From positions 55,445,339 through 55,509,338 of the forward strand of contig OX439043.1 of the NCBI GenBank assembly GCA_949317995.1: DNA of 64,000 bases, written 5' to 3'. Position numbers and translations under genes: made by a program. The notes beneath the pieces are model-generated. The model was not told the origin of the DNA and did not search any database. It saw nothing but the letters and a program-made list of their open reading frames with translations. Below, piece after piece: positions 19,670 to 31,247 of the stretch. Source of the DNA: Acholoe squamosa (taxonomy: Eukaryota; Annelida; Polychaeta; Phyllodocida; Polynoidae). Within the stretch, counting starts at the first letter, position 1. Each line of letters starts with the position of its first letter.

Positions 19670-20778
19670 ATCCAGAGGCCTTAAGATAGGGGCCCAGAAG
19701 CTCTATTTACTTTTGGGAAGGCTCCGGTGGGGTTTCTAGGCAAACGCCAGTATTTTTAGATGTTTCCTAGACCAGCAACGCTTTAATTTCAATAAGAAAG
19801 CATAGCATTAACCCATTAAAAAAAATTCGAAGAGCTACCTCTGTAGGACTATACCTCGGTTTGTGTCGTCAAAACAACGTGTTTGCCATCAGAAATATCA
19901 CAACGGATTTGGAAAAACAAAACAAAAAGAAATAAAAAGAAACAAACCAAAAAACAAATCAAAATAAAAACAACTTATCATTCAAGAGCTCAAACTGAAG
20001 TCACTCTGTCCGACTCTAAAGCATTCAAGCTCACTCCTTGCAGCAAGTGTGTTCCCACCTGCTCTTTTATCAACACATCTCTGTCTCCTTGGGGCTCCCT
20101 CTATGTCCCTTGATATTGACCCAGTACAGATGGTGGGACTCAATAGGGAAAGGTAAAACCACATGCTACAGCCATTTACATATGCATCAGCTGCTCTTCT
20201 CTACATTTCTGTCATTTTCCATTGACCACATACACACACTTCAAGCATCCCAACCCGCCAAAGGCAGCCCCCTCTCCACTCCTCCTCCCATTCACCAGCT
20301 CCACCCCTTGCCCCACCCCTTTCACACTATAAATGTACACCCACCTGATCAGGGTCTGCCCCCAGGCTACATCGTAGGTAGAGTTGTAGGGCTGACCCTC
20401 TTCCCTCAGGAGGTCGTCTAAAATTGGATAGGAAGCCCGCCAAGTGGGAGTTTTCTTCAATGAGTGACATCAGTTATACTGTCTTAAGTCCTAAATAGGC
20501 TTAACTTCATTTGTGCATACTGGCATGCTCTCTAAATACATGTACATGTACTAAAAGGTTTAGGATGACAATTTTCAGTAGCATTTTCTAGGATTAAAGT
20601 AGCCAATAGAAATGGTTGTGTTTTTATACAATTGAGTCGTTAAGTGCACTGCACACGCCTAATAGCATATAATATCAATTATAAATTAGCACCACAGTTA
20701 AATCCTTTTCATCGATTTAAAGTCTCCTTAATAGATACATGATTATTGCCACGGAGACAAGTTGGCAAAAATGAAATT
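19670..20778. other. Intergenic, nothing recognised
   Basis: Host DNA with an A-rich AAACAAAA tract at 19915-19970 and a C/T-rich patch (20260-20330). No gene or transposon end recognised. Confidence 0.4.
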
Positions 20779-20852
20779 TGGATTCTGCAGGGCTTGAAGC
20801 TAGAAACTGCCCAACTTTCAAGTGAATGCCCTCACAACTGAGCTAAGAATCC
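20779..20852 (-). pseudogene. tRNA-Phe-like pseudogene or tRNA-derived SINE head
   Basis: Reading the minus strand, the acceptor arms GGATTCT / AGAATCC pair perfectly over 7 bp. The A box TAGCTCAGTTGTGAGGGC and the D stem are normal. The anticodon loop TTGAAAG gives GAA (Phe). The length is that of a tRNA. The B box (GCTTCAAGCCC) is recognisable, but the T-stem pairs poorly, as does one anticodon-stem pair. It is likely a decayed tRNA gene or the head of a tRNA-derived SINE. Confidence 0.6.
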
Positions 20853-22796
20853 ATTGCTTCCATCTTCACCATCCACCTTATGCCTGGATTCGTATGGTGC
20901 ACAGGTATGACCCTCCCATCCGACATGGGGCAGATGGCCTGCCATGGACTAACAGCCAGAGCCGACTCCTACATATTAGTAACACATTCTTAGCTATGAT
21001 AAAATAGTAAACTATAGATTACCTTTCATTATCAAATACACATATACATGTACCAATCCTGAGAATTCACAAAAGGAAAAAAAGCAAACAAAACCCCCCA
21101 ATAAACCTAGGACATTACATGACCATAGGGTTCATTAACAAAGTACACACTCAGAGATTATGGCAATATAATGATCATATTGAGAAAAAAACCTTCCTGT
21201 CTAGTCATGTTTTATCTGTGTATGACAGCATATCTATGATCAAATACCTCTTTGTCAAAGTCAGTTTACCTTGCCCTCTGTTGTAGAGCCTCGTGTCAAT
21301 GTTAGAACAATGAAGGAGTATCACCATATCACCAAGCAGTCAATCAGAGATACAGATATATCACTCTTACAGATAGAGTCCCTCTTTATGTCTACATGGT
21401 GCCTATCTAAATGGTCAATCGGGCATTGTATTCTTGGAATAAGGTTGATGGTTCATTTCATTTTGTTACTTTGAAACAGAAAAGTCTGAAGTGGTTATTG
21501 TTTGAGATAAAAATCTTTTCATTTTTGTCTAATTCAGCTCTTACCAGACACAATTCTTATGTCACAAAGAGGTAGCTCCTAACCTTTCTTTGATATGAGA
21601 GAACCTCTCATGAACTAGAGCAAGGCCAAGGGCACTGCTTCATATCATAGTCACGTACAATATCACTCCTAGTGTTGATCAATAAGAGTACCTGTGATGT
21701 ACTGACCTCTGTGATATCACCAGACACTGTTTTCAGCTATCTGATACCAGACATTTTATCTGCTCTGTCACGTACAATGTGAGATACCTTAGTCGTATTG
21801 ATTGATTCAGACTCAAAGTTCCACGTACACTGTAATAATGTTTCCTACCCGTCCATCATCGTACAAACCTACTTACAAACCTTATGGCTAAGCCTCATTA
21901 TTGATTTACATGTCAGCCACAAAGAGAACATGCTAAAACAAATGATACAGTCTGCAGCCATAGCTTAATTTGGATATCTATAGGGTTGACCCAGGATGCA
22001 TTATTAGCCAATCAGAAAATTCCCTGTATTCACTGCAGACTTTTTTCGGTACTAGGTGACAGATCAAGCAATGGCTGATCCACTAGGCCTCCATACTGAG
22101 CCCTATATCCTGATAACAATAATCTAATAATAGGATAGAAGGGCTAGATCTGATATAGGGGTTCGACTCCAGTCTTATGATATGATAAAGTGGGGATGTT
22201 TCTCTCTGCTTGAAGCAAATATAATTTATAAAGAACCCTGATTTAAAGAAGGGGGGGGGGTAGTTTTTACAATATGGGGGTCCATATTTGAATACCACCT
22301 GCTCTATGACCCCTTCCACTACCATCCCCTCCCTATTAAAGCGTGGAGCCGCTTATTCGAAATGCGCACCTCCATTTCTGAAATCCATGCAACATGTTTC
22401 TACATGAAAGAAATATGGAGAAACGCCTCCCAGCTGATAAGGTGTTACCAAGTCTAAACTGCTAAATGCATGCGATGATCTAACGATATGCAAGTATTAT
22501 TGTTTAAGTACAGTGAGGTCAGGTATACATGGCGTGTATACACATCAAACTCTGGGGTATGTTTAAGAATGATTGACGATTTGGGGCTAATTGTAAATCT
22601 AGACGACCACCTAATATTCCGACCTAGCGGGATACATTTAGACCCATCAGAAAATTACCTTTATTCACTTCTGACTTTTTAGGGTGCATTACATAGTACA
22701 GCTGGTACCGATTATGCTGGCTCTATATCAGTCCTTATCTCGCAAGGTACCAGCCCCAGTCCCCGCACTCTCTATTGGAGAATGACACCATCCATG
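20853..22796. other. Intergenic, nothing recognised
   Basis: No gene recognised. 'CCACTAGGCCTCCA...ACTGAG' at 22079-22103 recurs at 33316-33345 and may be a dispersed repeat edge. A G-run lies at 22251-22260. Confidence 0.4.
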
Positions 22797-23215
22797 TTAT
22801 GGGTTTTTAAAATGAACCCCTTTTCCACAAATCTTGGCTCTAAAATACCCCCTTTTTCCATGAAAAGCACAAACTTTTAGGGTATTAACAACACCCCTTT
22901 TTTCTGTTAAATCATCTTATGCAGGGTTTCCCATATCTGGAACATGAGATAAAGGCATTCCCCATATAATAGAATAATGTATGAAATTGTATGTGCATGA
23001 AGGTATTCATTGCAAAAAAGCTTCTTTGTAATCACATAAAACACCTGAGGTTGTGCATTGGATGAACCAGGCAGATAGTGGCCCCTTTTTACAATAAATG
23101 CAGAGTCACTGCTAAAAATAGACCCCCTTTTTTTACTTTTCACGAACATGTTCTGAAAAAAAACACCCCTTTTTCCAGTATTCACAAACATGCAAAGTTA
23201 GAGGAAATCGGCCCT
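22797..23215. repeat. Degenerate ACCCCTTTTT-type low-complexity stretch
   Basis: The motif 'ACCCC(C)TTTTTC' recurs about eight times at irregular spacing (22813, 22849, 22890, 23082, 23125, 23163). A similar run occurs at 28846-29055 and 29895-30000. It is probably an old diverged repeat family; no coding is seen. Confidence 0.5.
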
Positions 23216-23556
23216 TTCCTCTGCGTTTCCATAACATATGGATGCTGTCAATTCTACCATGGAAGTGCGGGGACCGGGGTAGCAGCTTAAGCAGGGGTCA
23301 CCCCACTATTATATTAAGGATCCTGCTACCTGGGAATACAATTTTGTGAACCATAATTGTGTGTCTATGGTTAAAATCAGTATACATATCCCGGTAGTAC
23401 ATATATGGGTTATGAACTCGTCTCTACGATGTTATTTGTCTATAGGTATAATAGATTGACCTATCAAAATGATTGACATCTATAGATACATGTCCATATC
23501 GGTGATCGTCTAGAGCTATTTGGTGATTGTCAACTCTTCTATAACATACTCTATAA

Positions 23557-23694
23557 GGGCATTAGCACATTAGGCTATGGAGGCTGCCATTAGACCCCGA
23601 CTGCACTATGACTAACACCTTCAGCCCCCGTCTCCGCAGTAAATGCCTGGGATGCTTCCCATTGGTCAATAATACAATAGCCATGTGCCGTATA
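23557..23694 (+). repeat. 138-bp dispersed repeat, copy 1
   Basis: Nearly identical (about two differences) to 30355-30492 over its full 138 bp, from GGGCATTAGCACATTAGG to CCATGTGCCGTATA, in the same orientation. High identity suggests recent spread. Not a recognised family. Confidence 0.9.
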
Positions 23695-24097
23695 GGCTAC
23701 ATACCGTATACCATATTTAGACTCTCTCCAAGGTGTTCCAGGGCGTTTTAGCATATTTTAGATATTTCATCATAAGCATGTACCCTTCCACTCAAAGTGC
23801 AGATGGTGCAATCAGACAGTGCATGGGCTCATTGGCCCAAATATATGTGAGTTCATCTGGGAATCACTGCTCAAAGAAGGAAGGGGGAGGGTGCAAATTG
23901 AAGTTAATTGCAGGACCTACCAGCCTGTGGGGAAGAGGAAGGAATTATAATGTGAATTAGCAGATGGATCGTATCACCAGCCTGTGAGCAATATGTTAAT
24001 AAACAGATCGAACATGTCTAAGGTTTGCTTTTAGAGGATAAAATCAGTACTTTCATGCACCATCCGCATGGAGTCGTACATCTATTTTACCTAATGC
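23695..24097. other. Intergenic, nothing recognised
   Basis: No gene or repeat end recognised. Confidence 0.4.
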
Positions 24098-24430
24098 TAA
24101 AAAAAAGGTTTGTTTCCAGTAACCCGACCGACCCTAGCGAAACAGGGGCAAAAAAACTTTTTTTCTCATTTTTTTCATATTTTAAAGAAAATTTTCATTA
24201 CTTTTTGGGGATTTTTTCCTGTACCCTTTTCTTGTTCTTCCCCTCTCTCACAGCTGCCATTTTCCCATCATTATTTTACAATGAAATCAAAGAATTTGAT
24301 ACATCCATTGATATTTGCCCTAACATTTCCTATATAAATGTAAAAAAAAAAAATTTAAAAAAAATCCGACCTACCGACCCTAGCTCTTTGAGCTATGTTA
24401 CTGGAAACACACCTTTTATTTTTTTTGGCC
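24098..24430. mobile_element. MITE, AAAAGGTTTGTTTCCAGTAAC family, copy 1
   Basis: The ends AAAAAAGGTTTGTTTCCAGT and ACTGGAAACACACCTTTTAT...GGCC are inverted. An inner CCGACCGACCCTAG / CTACCGACCCTAG pair is also present. There is no coding capacity. Related copies lie at 26673-26929, 51668-52029 and around the 37.3-40.8 kb minisatellite. Confidence 0.75.
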
Positions 24431-25062
24431 TAATAAATATCCCTTCTAGCAAACCTTCCAACTGAATTGGAAGATATTCACTTGCAATACACTTTCAATA
24501 CTCAATTTTCATTGCCAATTAGCACGGAATCAGCTAATGGGTTTTCAGTCCATAGGTTTGTCTGAAATGCCTGGTTATTACGTGTTATCATTAACACGTA
24601 ATATCAGTGGCGGATCCAGGATTCTCTAGAGGGGGGGGGGCAAGACCTCGTAAAATTGGTGAAGTACTACACGCCCCAGAGCACAGCAAGCAGAGCAAGT
24701 TAAACGGGGGGGGCATTGGGGGAATGTCCCCCAAGAAAATTTGGCATGTACTCTCATACCCCACCCCCACCAAGAAGCTTATACTGTACAATCCTTGCCC
24801 CAATCCCAAACTTGTGAATCTCAATACAATTCATTTTGATTGCATTTTACATTTACACTACAATACCCACTGAACAAAGTAAAACATTTTCTGTGGAAAA
24901 ATCCTGATAGTATGTAGGGGTTTCCCCAGAGGAAAATTTTGGAATCTTTGAAGTCAAATGGTGCATTCTAGTGCTTTCTGAGGTTAGATTTGAAATCAGT
25001 GTGAAATCAGTCAGAAAGAAGTGTGCATCAGAAGTTTCATTTCATTAGGATCTTTCACAGTA
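24431..25062. other. Intergenic with a 24-bp palindrome
   Basis: A perfect palindrome TTACGTGTTATCATTAACAC (first 20 of 24 bp, 24578-24601) precedes 'GTGGCGGATCCAG' and a G-run, a combination typical of a repeat end. The rest is featureless. Confidence 0.4.
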
Positions 25063-25088
25063 TACACTGTAAAAATGGTGTTTAGATC

Positions 25089-26033
25089 CCCAGCAAATTG
25101 TCGTGACTCCTCGTCAACCTATGTGAAGTGGCTCACACATGTCGCTAGATGGAACACGACGTCGCTATAGCACAAGGTCACCAGGAATAGCAATGGTGGT
25201 GATCACATGGCCACACCTCAGATGGCAAGGATGGTGATCACTCAGACTCACCAGGGATGGCGATGCTGGTGATCAGTCACCTCGCTAGATGAAACACGCA
25301 CCTCGTCGTAGCGCATGTTCACCAGGGATGACGAGGATCGTGATCACTCATCCTCACCAGGGATGGGGACATGAGTGAGCACTCACTTCGCTAGATGAGA
25401 CACACACCATGTCATAACGCATGTTCACCATGGATGGCAAGGATCATCACACTCACGGGGGATGGTCACTCGGGTGATCACTCACCTCACTAGATGAAAT
25501 GCACACCATGCCATAGCGCACATTCAGCATGGTTGGCGAGGATCGTGATGACTCACACTCACCAGGGATGGCAAGGCAGGTTGATCACTCACCTCGCTAA
25601 TTGAAATGTGCACCACGTCATAGCGCAGGTTCACCATGGATGGCAAGAGTGGTGATCACTCAGACTCACCAGTGATGGCGACACTGGTGATCACTCACCT
25701 TGTTAGATGAAAAGCTTATGATCATCGACATTGGTAATCATGCAGCTTCACATGTGCCAGATCAAAGTATGTTTTGCCAGAGAAGGTATTGCTATATGTA
25801 TCTTCCCTCTAACCACAGACAAGTTGTTCACGTAGATATTTCCCTATGTATTTTTCCTGTAACCAGAGAAAAGGTGTTTATGGAAAGTTGCTTTCATATT
25901 AGAGATACCTCTATCTTAATTCAATTCATATTTTCTTTATATAATCTTGTTTGATTCAACTCTGAAGTATTACATTGAAATCAGTGTGAAAAAAGCACAT
26001 TTGATACGTATGGGACTTATACAATTTGCTGGG
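25089..26033. mobile_element. Nested insertion with CCCAGCAAATTGT terminal inverted repeats
   Basis: The ends CCCAGCAAATTGT and ACAATTTGCTGGG are perfect 13-bp inverted repeats. The insert sits in a site known uninterrupted from the 4.9-kb copy. It is flanked by TC on both sides (25087-25088, 26034-26035), consistent with a 2-bp duplication. The interior holds a tandem repeat (25134-25710) and no protein frame. The superfamily is not clear. Confidence 0.8.
25134..25710. repeat. Tandem repeat, unit about 106 bp, about 5 copies
   Basis: The phrase 'CACCTCGCTAGATGAAA' recurs at about 25278, 25384, 25483, 25589 and 25696, and an earlier variant at 25136. Each is followed by '..CGT..TAGCGCATGTTCACC' and '..GGTGATCACTCA'. 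TCACCAGGGATGGCGA subunits occur inside. It lies wholly within the CCCAGCAAATTGT element. Confidence 0.85.
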
Positions 26034-26345
26034 TCCTGAACACAATTCTAAACATATTCTTGCAACGTTTTTGTAAACACATTAGGTTACTAAACATGTT
26101 TAGCGCAACAATGTGCTTAGCTCAACTGTTTAAATATCTAGGTGTTTAGTTTCAAAATTTTTCTGATACGAAATTTTGTGTTTAGATATCTAACTGATTA
26201 GATGGAACCTGAGGTTTAACAAATGTATGCTTTAAGTGAATAATGGATTGACTTTTATCATTTGTTTCTCTTTTAATTTACTTTCTGGTGATATGAGAAT
26301 GTATTTACGAACCCCCAAAAGGCATCAGCCACAGGTTTATACACA

Positions 26346-26672
26346 CATGTTTTTTTTGTTTTTTTTTTGTTTTTTTTTTTGGGGGGGGGGTGGTGGGGTC
26401 GGGCAGGCCCCCCGCGCCTCCCCCTGGATCCGCCAATGCGTAGAATTCTGTTAAATTTATGTCGATCTCAGTTACTTGTTCATCATCCATTGATTTTTAC
26501 TCTAACATTTTCTATATAAATGTGAAAAAACTACTTTTTTCTTGTCGCATTTTCTCATTATTAACCTGAGACACACGGTTATTTTAGAATATCAGTAGCG
26601 GATCAAAACCGTTCAGGCCATACTATCCGCCTTTAATGCTGGATATGGTATAGCGACCTTCCCCTTGAGTTA
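26346..26672. other. Homopolymer patch and short spacer
   Basis: T- and G-runs (26350-26392) followed by 'GGATCCGCCA', the same repeat-end motif as at 11328 and 24608. No gene. Confidence 0.4.
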
Positions 26673-26929
26673 GGCAAAAAAAAATTGTTTGTTTCAGGTA
26701 ACCCGATCCTACCTAGCAAAACAGGGCCGACCCTAAATTTCTCCTTCAATTTAGAAGAAATTACATCTTTTTGAGTCAATTTTTGGATTATCTTAGTGAT
26801 CTGAATGCCACAGTTGTCCTCTGGGCCTCGCCTCTTTGTGTCATTTAAATATTTAAAAAAAAAAATCAGACCTACCCTACCTAATATTTTTCAACAAGTT
26901 ACCTGAAATACACAACTTTTTTTCGGCCT
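26673..26929. mobile_element. MITE, GGTTTGTTTCCAGTAAC family, copy 2
   Basis: The ends GGCAAAAAAAAATTGTTTGT...CAGGTAACCCGA and GTTACCTGAAATACACAAC...CGGCC are inverted. The internal layout matches copy 1. Confidence 0.7.
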
Positions 26930-29154
26930 TAGGGGTTCACCCCAAACTTGTGACCTTTGCCCTTACTCTAACCACAAACTAGTCCATCCGTGTACAAAGT
27001 TGTACTATCAAACTCACTGACCGCGTTTTGGCGCGCTTTTCTCACCTTGTCTGGGTCAACGCCCGAATGTCGTCTGCTCGTTTGGAGGTCACGGGGAGGT
27101 TAAAGGCCAACTTATGGTCACACCTCCTGTGAGGGACGCGCGTGTCGGGGGTGATCAGTGACTGTACCGGCAGGTGGCTGTTGCGAAAAGAATTCATGTA
27201 AGATTCTCACTGTAGCTATTCCGCTCTTCCCCACCCTGAGAATCGACTTCCCCGGATAATTGGTTCCTACTTGAGAATTACACCCTGACTCTAGACCACA
27301 CCTATACCACTCCTCTGACCAATTCTCTTTTCACAACATACTAGGGCATCAATTCCCTGAGGTGAGTGAGTTCCATTTTGGGAATAGTACCTCTGACAAA
27401 ACCAATTTCGAATCTTTTCGCAATGGCCTCTAGGCCAAAGAGGAGGCATTGGAGGCAATCCACCTCGTTTCTCCCAAAGAGGCTGTACAACCTCCCTGGT
27501 TCTACTCAGCAAGAGAAATTAAACTAGTATTACTAAGTATAAAAACATTTGCTGACACCTTTTTCAAGAGGCATGGTGTTTGCTCAATGTTTAAGCTCAT
27601 AAAATCGAAGAAGAAAATAACAGTATGGAAATCAGTATAGCATTTCAGGTTTGGCAATTTTCAAGGAAGAATGCCAAATTCTATACCCTATATAAGTCAA
27701 GGGTGACAGTATACCCCCACCCTAGCTACCCATAGAAAACACCGCTTTATCCTATGAAAATGCCACAAGGATGGTATTTTAGAAAGGGAGGAAATGCCAC
27801 AATAAAATGTACTTAAAATTAGTCTATACTACATTTGGGATCTCGTCATGTGCATTAATACAGCGTTACAATAATGTAGGAGCAACACTCAGACACACCG
27901 ATCCTACTGGGTTGAGACACTTCGAAAGCGCCAGCATGATGGTTACTCGCAAGTGATGGCGGCGGGCAAGGCAAATCTACCAGAGGTTCATTGAGGAATC
28001 ATGGTTTAAATGCATTAATTTTATCCTTTCAACTATGCCTAAGTCTTATCAGTTCTATCATTGTCATGAGCTGATGGCAGGAATAATACCACTTCCTGTT
28101 TGATAATCATTATATCCCTCTTCATCATTGATAAGCACTCCCTCCCCGTGACGGCGATGTAGATAAGATACATGCTATCAGTACATGTATGTCATGACGA
28201 GGGGAAAGGTGAAGGGCAGGTCACCAAACTATACACGTAGATCTATCTATTGGAATGAAGTACGTACCCCCCCCCCCCAGCATGCACGTATACATCGATA
28301 TTCAAATCGCATTAACAAAAAGCAAAGTTAATTTACCCAAGATTTATTTCGTAGCTCGTAGCTTACTTTAATAGTAGACGACATTGTTGAAGCTAAAAAA
28401 AGAAAAGAAAAAAAGTAAAAAGAAACAAAACAACAACGCATATCGGATGAATAATTCTAACAGTTTATATTTTCCCTTCTGTGCACACTTATACGGTATC
28501 TAGGCCTACATTTGAGGGTAGTGCCGCGGTAATTCGAGCCAGATCGAAGCCTAGATGTGCTTTGAGGCGAGGTTTCCGGGATGTGTGGGTGGGTAATAGG
28601 TGCAAATTGCGTGGCGATACCTGGCGTGGGCATCACACCATCACTGCCATTACCCTGACCACAAATGGCGGCATTCCTGACACACTCACACCATCCAACT
28701 ATCAATGCTGCTGCTCACCATCCTGTATATATTGTAAGCCTGTAAGAGCCACATAGGTTATAGTGCTCTGAAGGCCCTTCAAGTCGTAACCATGTGCGTA
28801 CAGAGCATTTAACTTGCTACCACTTTTAGCGTGGGGACATTTGACCAAAATATACCCCTTTTGACGGGAAGTCGCTTGGAAAAATACCCCTATCACTGCT
28901 GTTAGAGTGCAAAAGGACAAACTCTAATTTTGGCACCCTTTCAGTGGAATATTTTCATTAAATGTACCCCTTTCCTGACCATATTCTGAGATTATTCTGA
29001 AAAAGGTACTCCTTTCCCGGTCAGAAAATTGATAATTTCATTGGAAATGGGACCCCTTTCCGGGCCAAAATTTTAGAATTTGCTTGAAAAAAAAAAGAGT
29101 CGGCAATTTGGTAAAACTAATCACCTCTTGATATCAAACCCTAACTTTGGTTCT
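26930..29154. other. Intergenic, nothing recognised
   Basis: No gene or RNA recognised. It holds a C-run (28267-28278) and ACCCCTTTT-type low complexity from about 28846. Confidence 0.4.
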
Positions 29155-29845
29155 CCACTGTAAAAACAGTGTTTAGATTGTAAACGCCCAATGTTTAGCA
29201 GCTAAACGCTTTTCTAAACGCTACCCTGTCCCACATTTTGAGACACTTTTTTCCATGTAAACATGTTTGATTTCCAAACATGTTTAGAGAAAGTGTGTTT
29301 AGATACCAATGTGTTTAGATATAGCAAGTGTTTAAACAATCTCCTTGTGTTGAACTTGGGAAATGTTTAGTCCTATGAATAGCTTTGGTGTTTCCTGCTG
29401 TAATGTTATATTTTATTGAAATAATTCAATGATGTTTTTGAGTGGCATTTCTTTGGAAGTATACATAATGTCAGCTGGTGGGATAAATTACAATTGTTTG
29501 ATGCCTAAACACATGTGTTTAGATATTAAACACTAAAACATGTTTAGCTCACTTGTTTAGAAAACATGTGTTTAAAGGTTAAACACACAAGAAATGAGTG
29601 TTTAAAGTCTAAACACTCATAATCATAGGTGTTTAAAAGCTAAATACTCATACTCATTAGTGTTTAAAGAATAAACACTCTTAATCATGGTGTTTAAATG
29701 ATAAACCTAAACATCTTTACTATTTAGATGTTTAGAAATCATGTGTTTAGCACACCTGAAATCCATTTAGATCTCATAGATGTGTAGCCTCTAAACATGT
29801 TTAGCATTTTGAGCGTTTAAAAATAAACACTGTTTTAAAGTGTAG
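29155..29845. mobile_element. Diverged TGTTTAGA-rich MITE
   Basis: The ends CCACTGTAAAAACAGTGTTT and AAACACTGTTTTAAAGTGTA are inverted and related to the 4.9-kb family. The interior repeats GTGTTTAAAG(N)TAAACAC palindromes about ten times. Non-coding. Confidence 0.7.
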
Positions 29846-30147
29846 TTGGAATATTTCAAAAATTCTTTCACCATTTGAAAGCCCTTCAAAAGGGTACCCC
29901 TTTTGAGCCAAATTGTTGCCATAAGAACCCCTTTTAATGGGTCCAGGCGGATCCGCTCATGGGGACCAAATTAGGTACCCCCTTTCCCGCTAGTTTGTAT
30001 ACGCACATGGTATCTATAATTCCATAAGTGCCCCCCCGGGAATTGTCCATACAGATACCATATGAGATTTTAAGTCATACACCGACAATACAAACTGTAT
30101 AGGCCTCTAGGAAGTTGTATAATACTGTTGAAGACTTCCATGTTCTT
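29846..30147. other. Intergenic with ACCCCTTTT-type low complexity
   Basis: Continuation of the degenerate C/T-rich family seen at 22.8-23.2 kb; contains GGCGGATCCGC at 29946. No gene. Confidence 0.4.
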
Positions 30148-30180
30148 GACCCAAGGTGATCATCATGATCACCTTGGGTC
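30148..30180. repeat. Perfect palindrome, 16-bp arms with 1-bp centre
   Basis: GACCCAAGGTGATCAT, C, ATGATCACCTTGGGTC: both arms match perfectly. It is followed 13 bp later by another perfect palindrome. Confidence 0.95.
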
Positions 30181-30193
30181 ATCACATTGATGT

Positions 30194-30215
30194 CATGTCA
30201 TGATATCATGACATG
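30194..30215. repeat. Perfect 22-bp palindrome
   Basis: CATGTCATGAT/ATCATGACATG is self-complementary and made of TCATGA units. The adjacent 30148-30180 palindrome makes this a cluster of cruciform-prone DNA. Confidence 0.95.
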
Positions 30216-30354
30216 ATGTCATGAAGAGGTCCTTGCAATCCACGTTTGTTAAAAAAAAAAGAATCTTTTTAGCTTGGATGCGACGCTTTGCTTTTAAAAT
30301 TTTGCATGTAGGTCTCAGCATCCAGCTTACTTCAAAGGTAGATATCTTGGTATA

Positions 30355-30492
30355 GGGCATTAGCACATTAGGCTATGGAGGCCGCCATTAGACCCCGACT
30401 GCACTATGACTAACACCTTCAGCCCCCGTCTCCGCAGTAAATGCCAGGGATGCTTCCCATTGGTCAATAATACAATAGCCATGTGCCGTATA
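30355..30492 (+). repeat. 138-bp dispersed repeat, copy 2
   Basis: Same sequence as 23557-23694 with about two substitutions; see that entry. Confidence 0.9.
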
Positions 30493-31149
30493 GAGGCGAC
30501 AGGGAAGCTTCTCCTAAAACTTACGTACCCTTACCGCTGGTGAGTCTTTTTTTTAAATTGTCCCAAGGCTCATCAAAAATCCCTTCCTTACACCACTTAA
30601 AAAAATCAGGTTTGCGGATACATTTCTGAATAAAATGGTGCGGGAGGGATGCTTTTTTTTTTTTTTTTTTATTTGGATTTAGAGTGATGAGGGAGGGCCT
30701 TTTTTTTATTTTTATTTACTAAATAAATTTGTAAAATACTATTTCTAGGTTCTATCATCAATAAATTGATCATTAGCCCCATGTAAACAACACACTCACA
30801 TTGTAGATGGATAAATAGGGATCGATATGCTTTTTAAATTGAGTTTCTACTCAAAATAATTGCTGAGATATGAACTTTTTGTTATGAGAAGAATACTATT
30901 CAGTCGATGCGGGATTTTTACATGTTTTTTTTAAGGAAATTTGAAATAAAAAGCTACAATGAGGCCATTTCTATATGGTGCAGGTGGATCTGTAAAGCTG
31001 ATAATCTTTTTTAAGTGGCCTTATACAAATGTATTTGGCATCTTAGGTACCCTACCCCATTTCGGTGCACCCCCTCTACCACCTCATACCTAAAAATAAC
31101 CATCACGGTCTACCTAACATGAAAGCATCCCTGGAGCGTGTTGCTCCTA
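30493..31149. other. Intergenic, T-rich, nothing recognised
   Basis: Long T runs (30652-30671) and AT-rich sequence; no gene. Confidence 0.4.
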
Positions 31150-31247
31150 TGGTAAAAAGAGCTGTCAGTAGGTACCCTCTTCTCAAAAGAAGTCATGCTC
31201 TGCTTCACCATTCAACTTGCACTCACCACATTAGTCTGAAAAGTCAC
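31150..31247 (+). repeat. Dispersed repeat, copy 2 (partner at 1600-1696)
   Basis: Shares ACTCACCACATTAG and the preceding GTAGGTAC block with 1600-1696. Confidence 0.55.

Larger units (their letters stand above)
25063..26345. mobile_element. CACTGTAAAAATGG-family transposon, split and 3'-truncated copy
   Basis: It begins TACACTGTAAAAATGGTGTT as at 4931. After the insert at 25089-26033 it resumes with AACACAATTCTAAACATATT, which is contiguous in the 4.9-kb copy. It can be followed to about 26345 (GCATCAGCCACAG), where the expected right end is replaced by T/G homopolymers. Confidence 0.8.
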
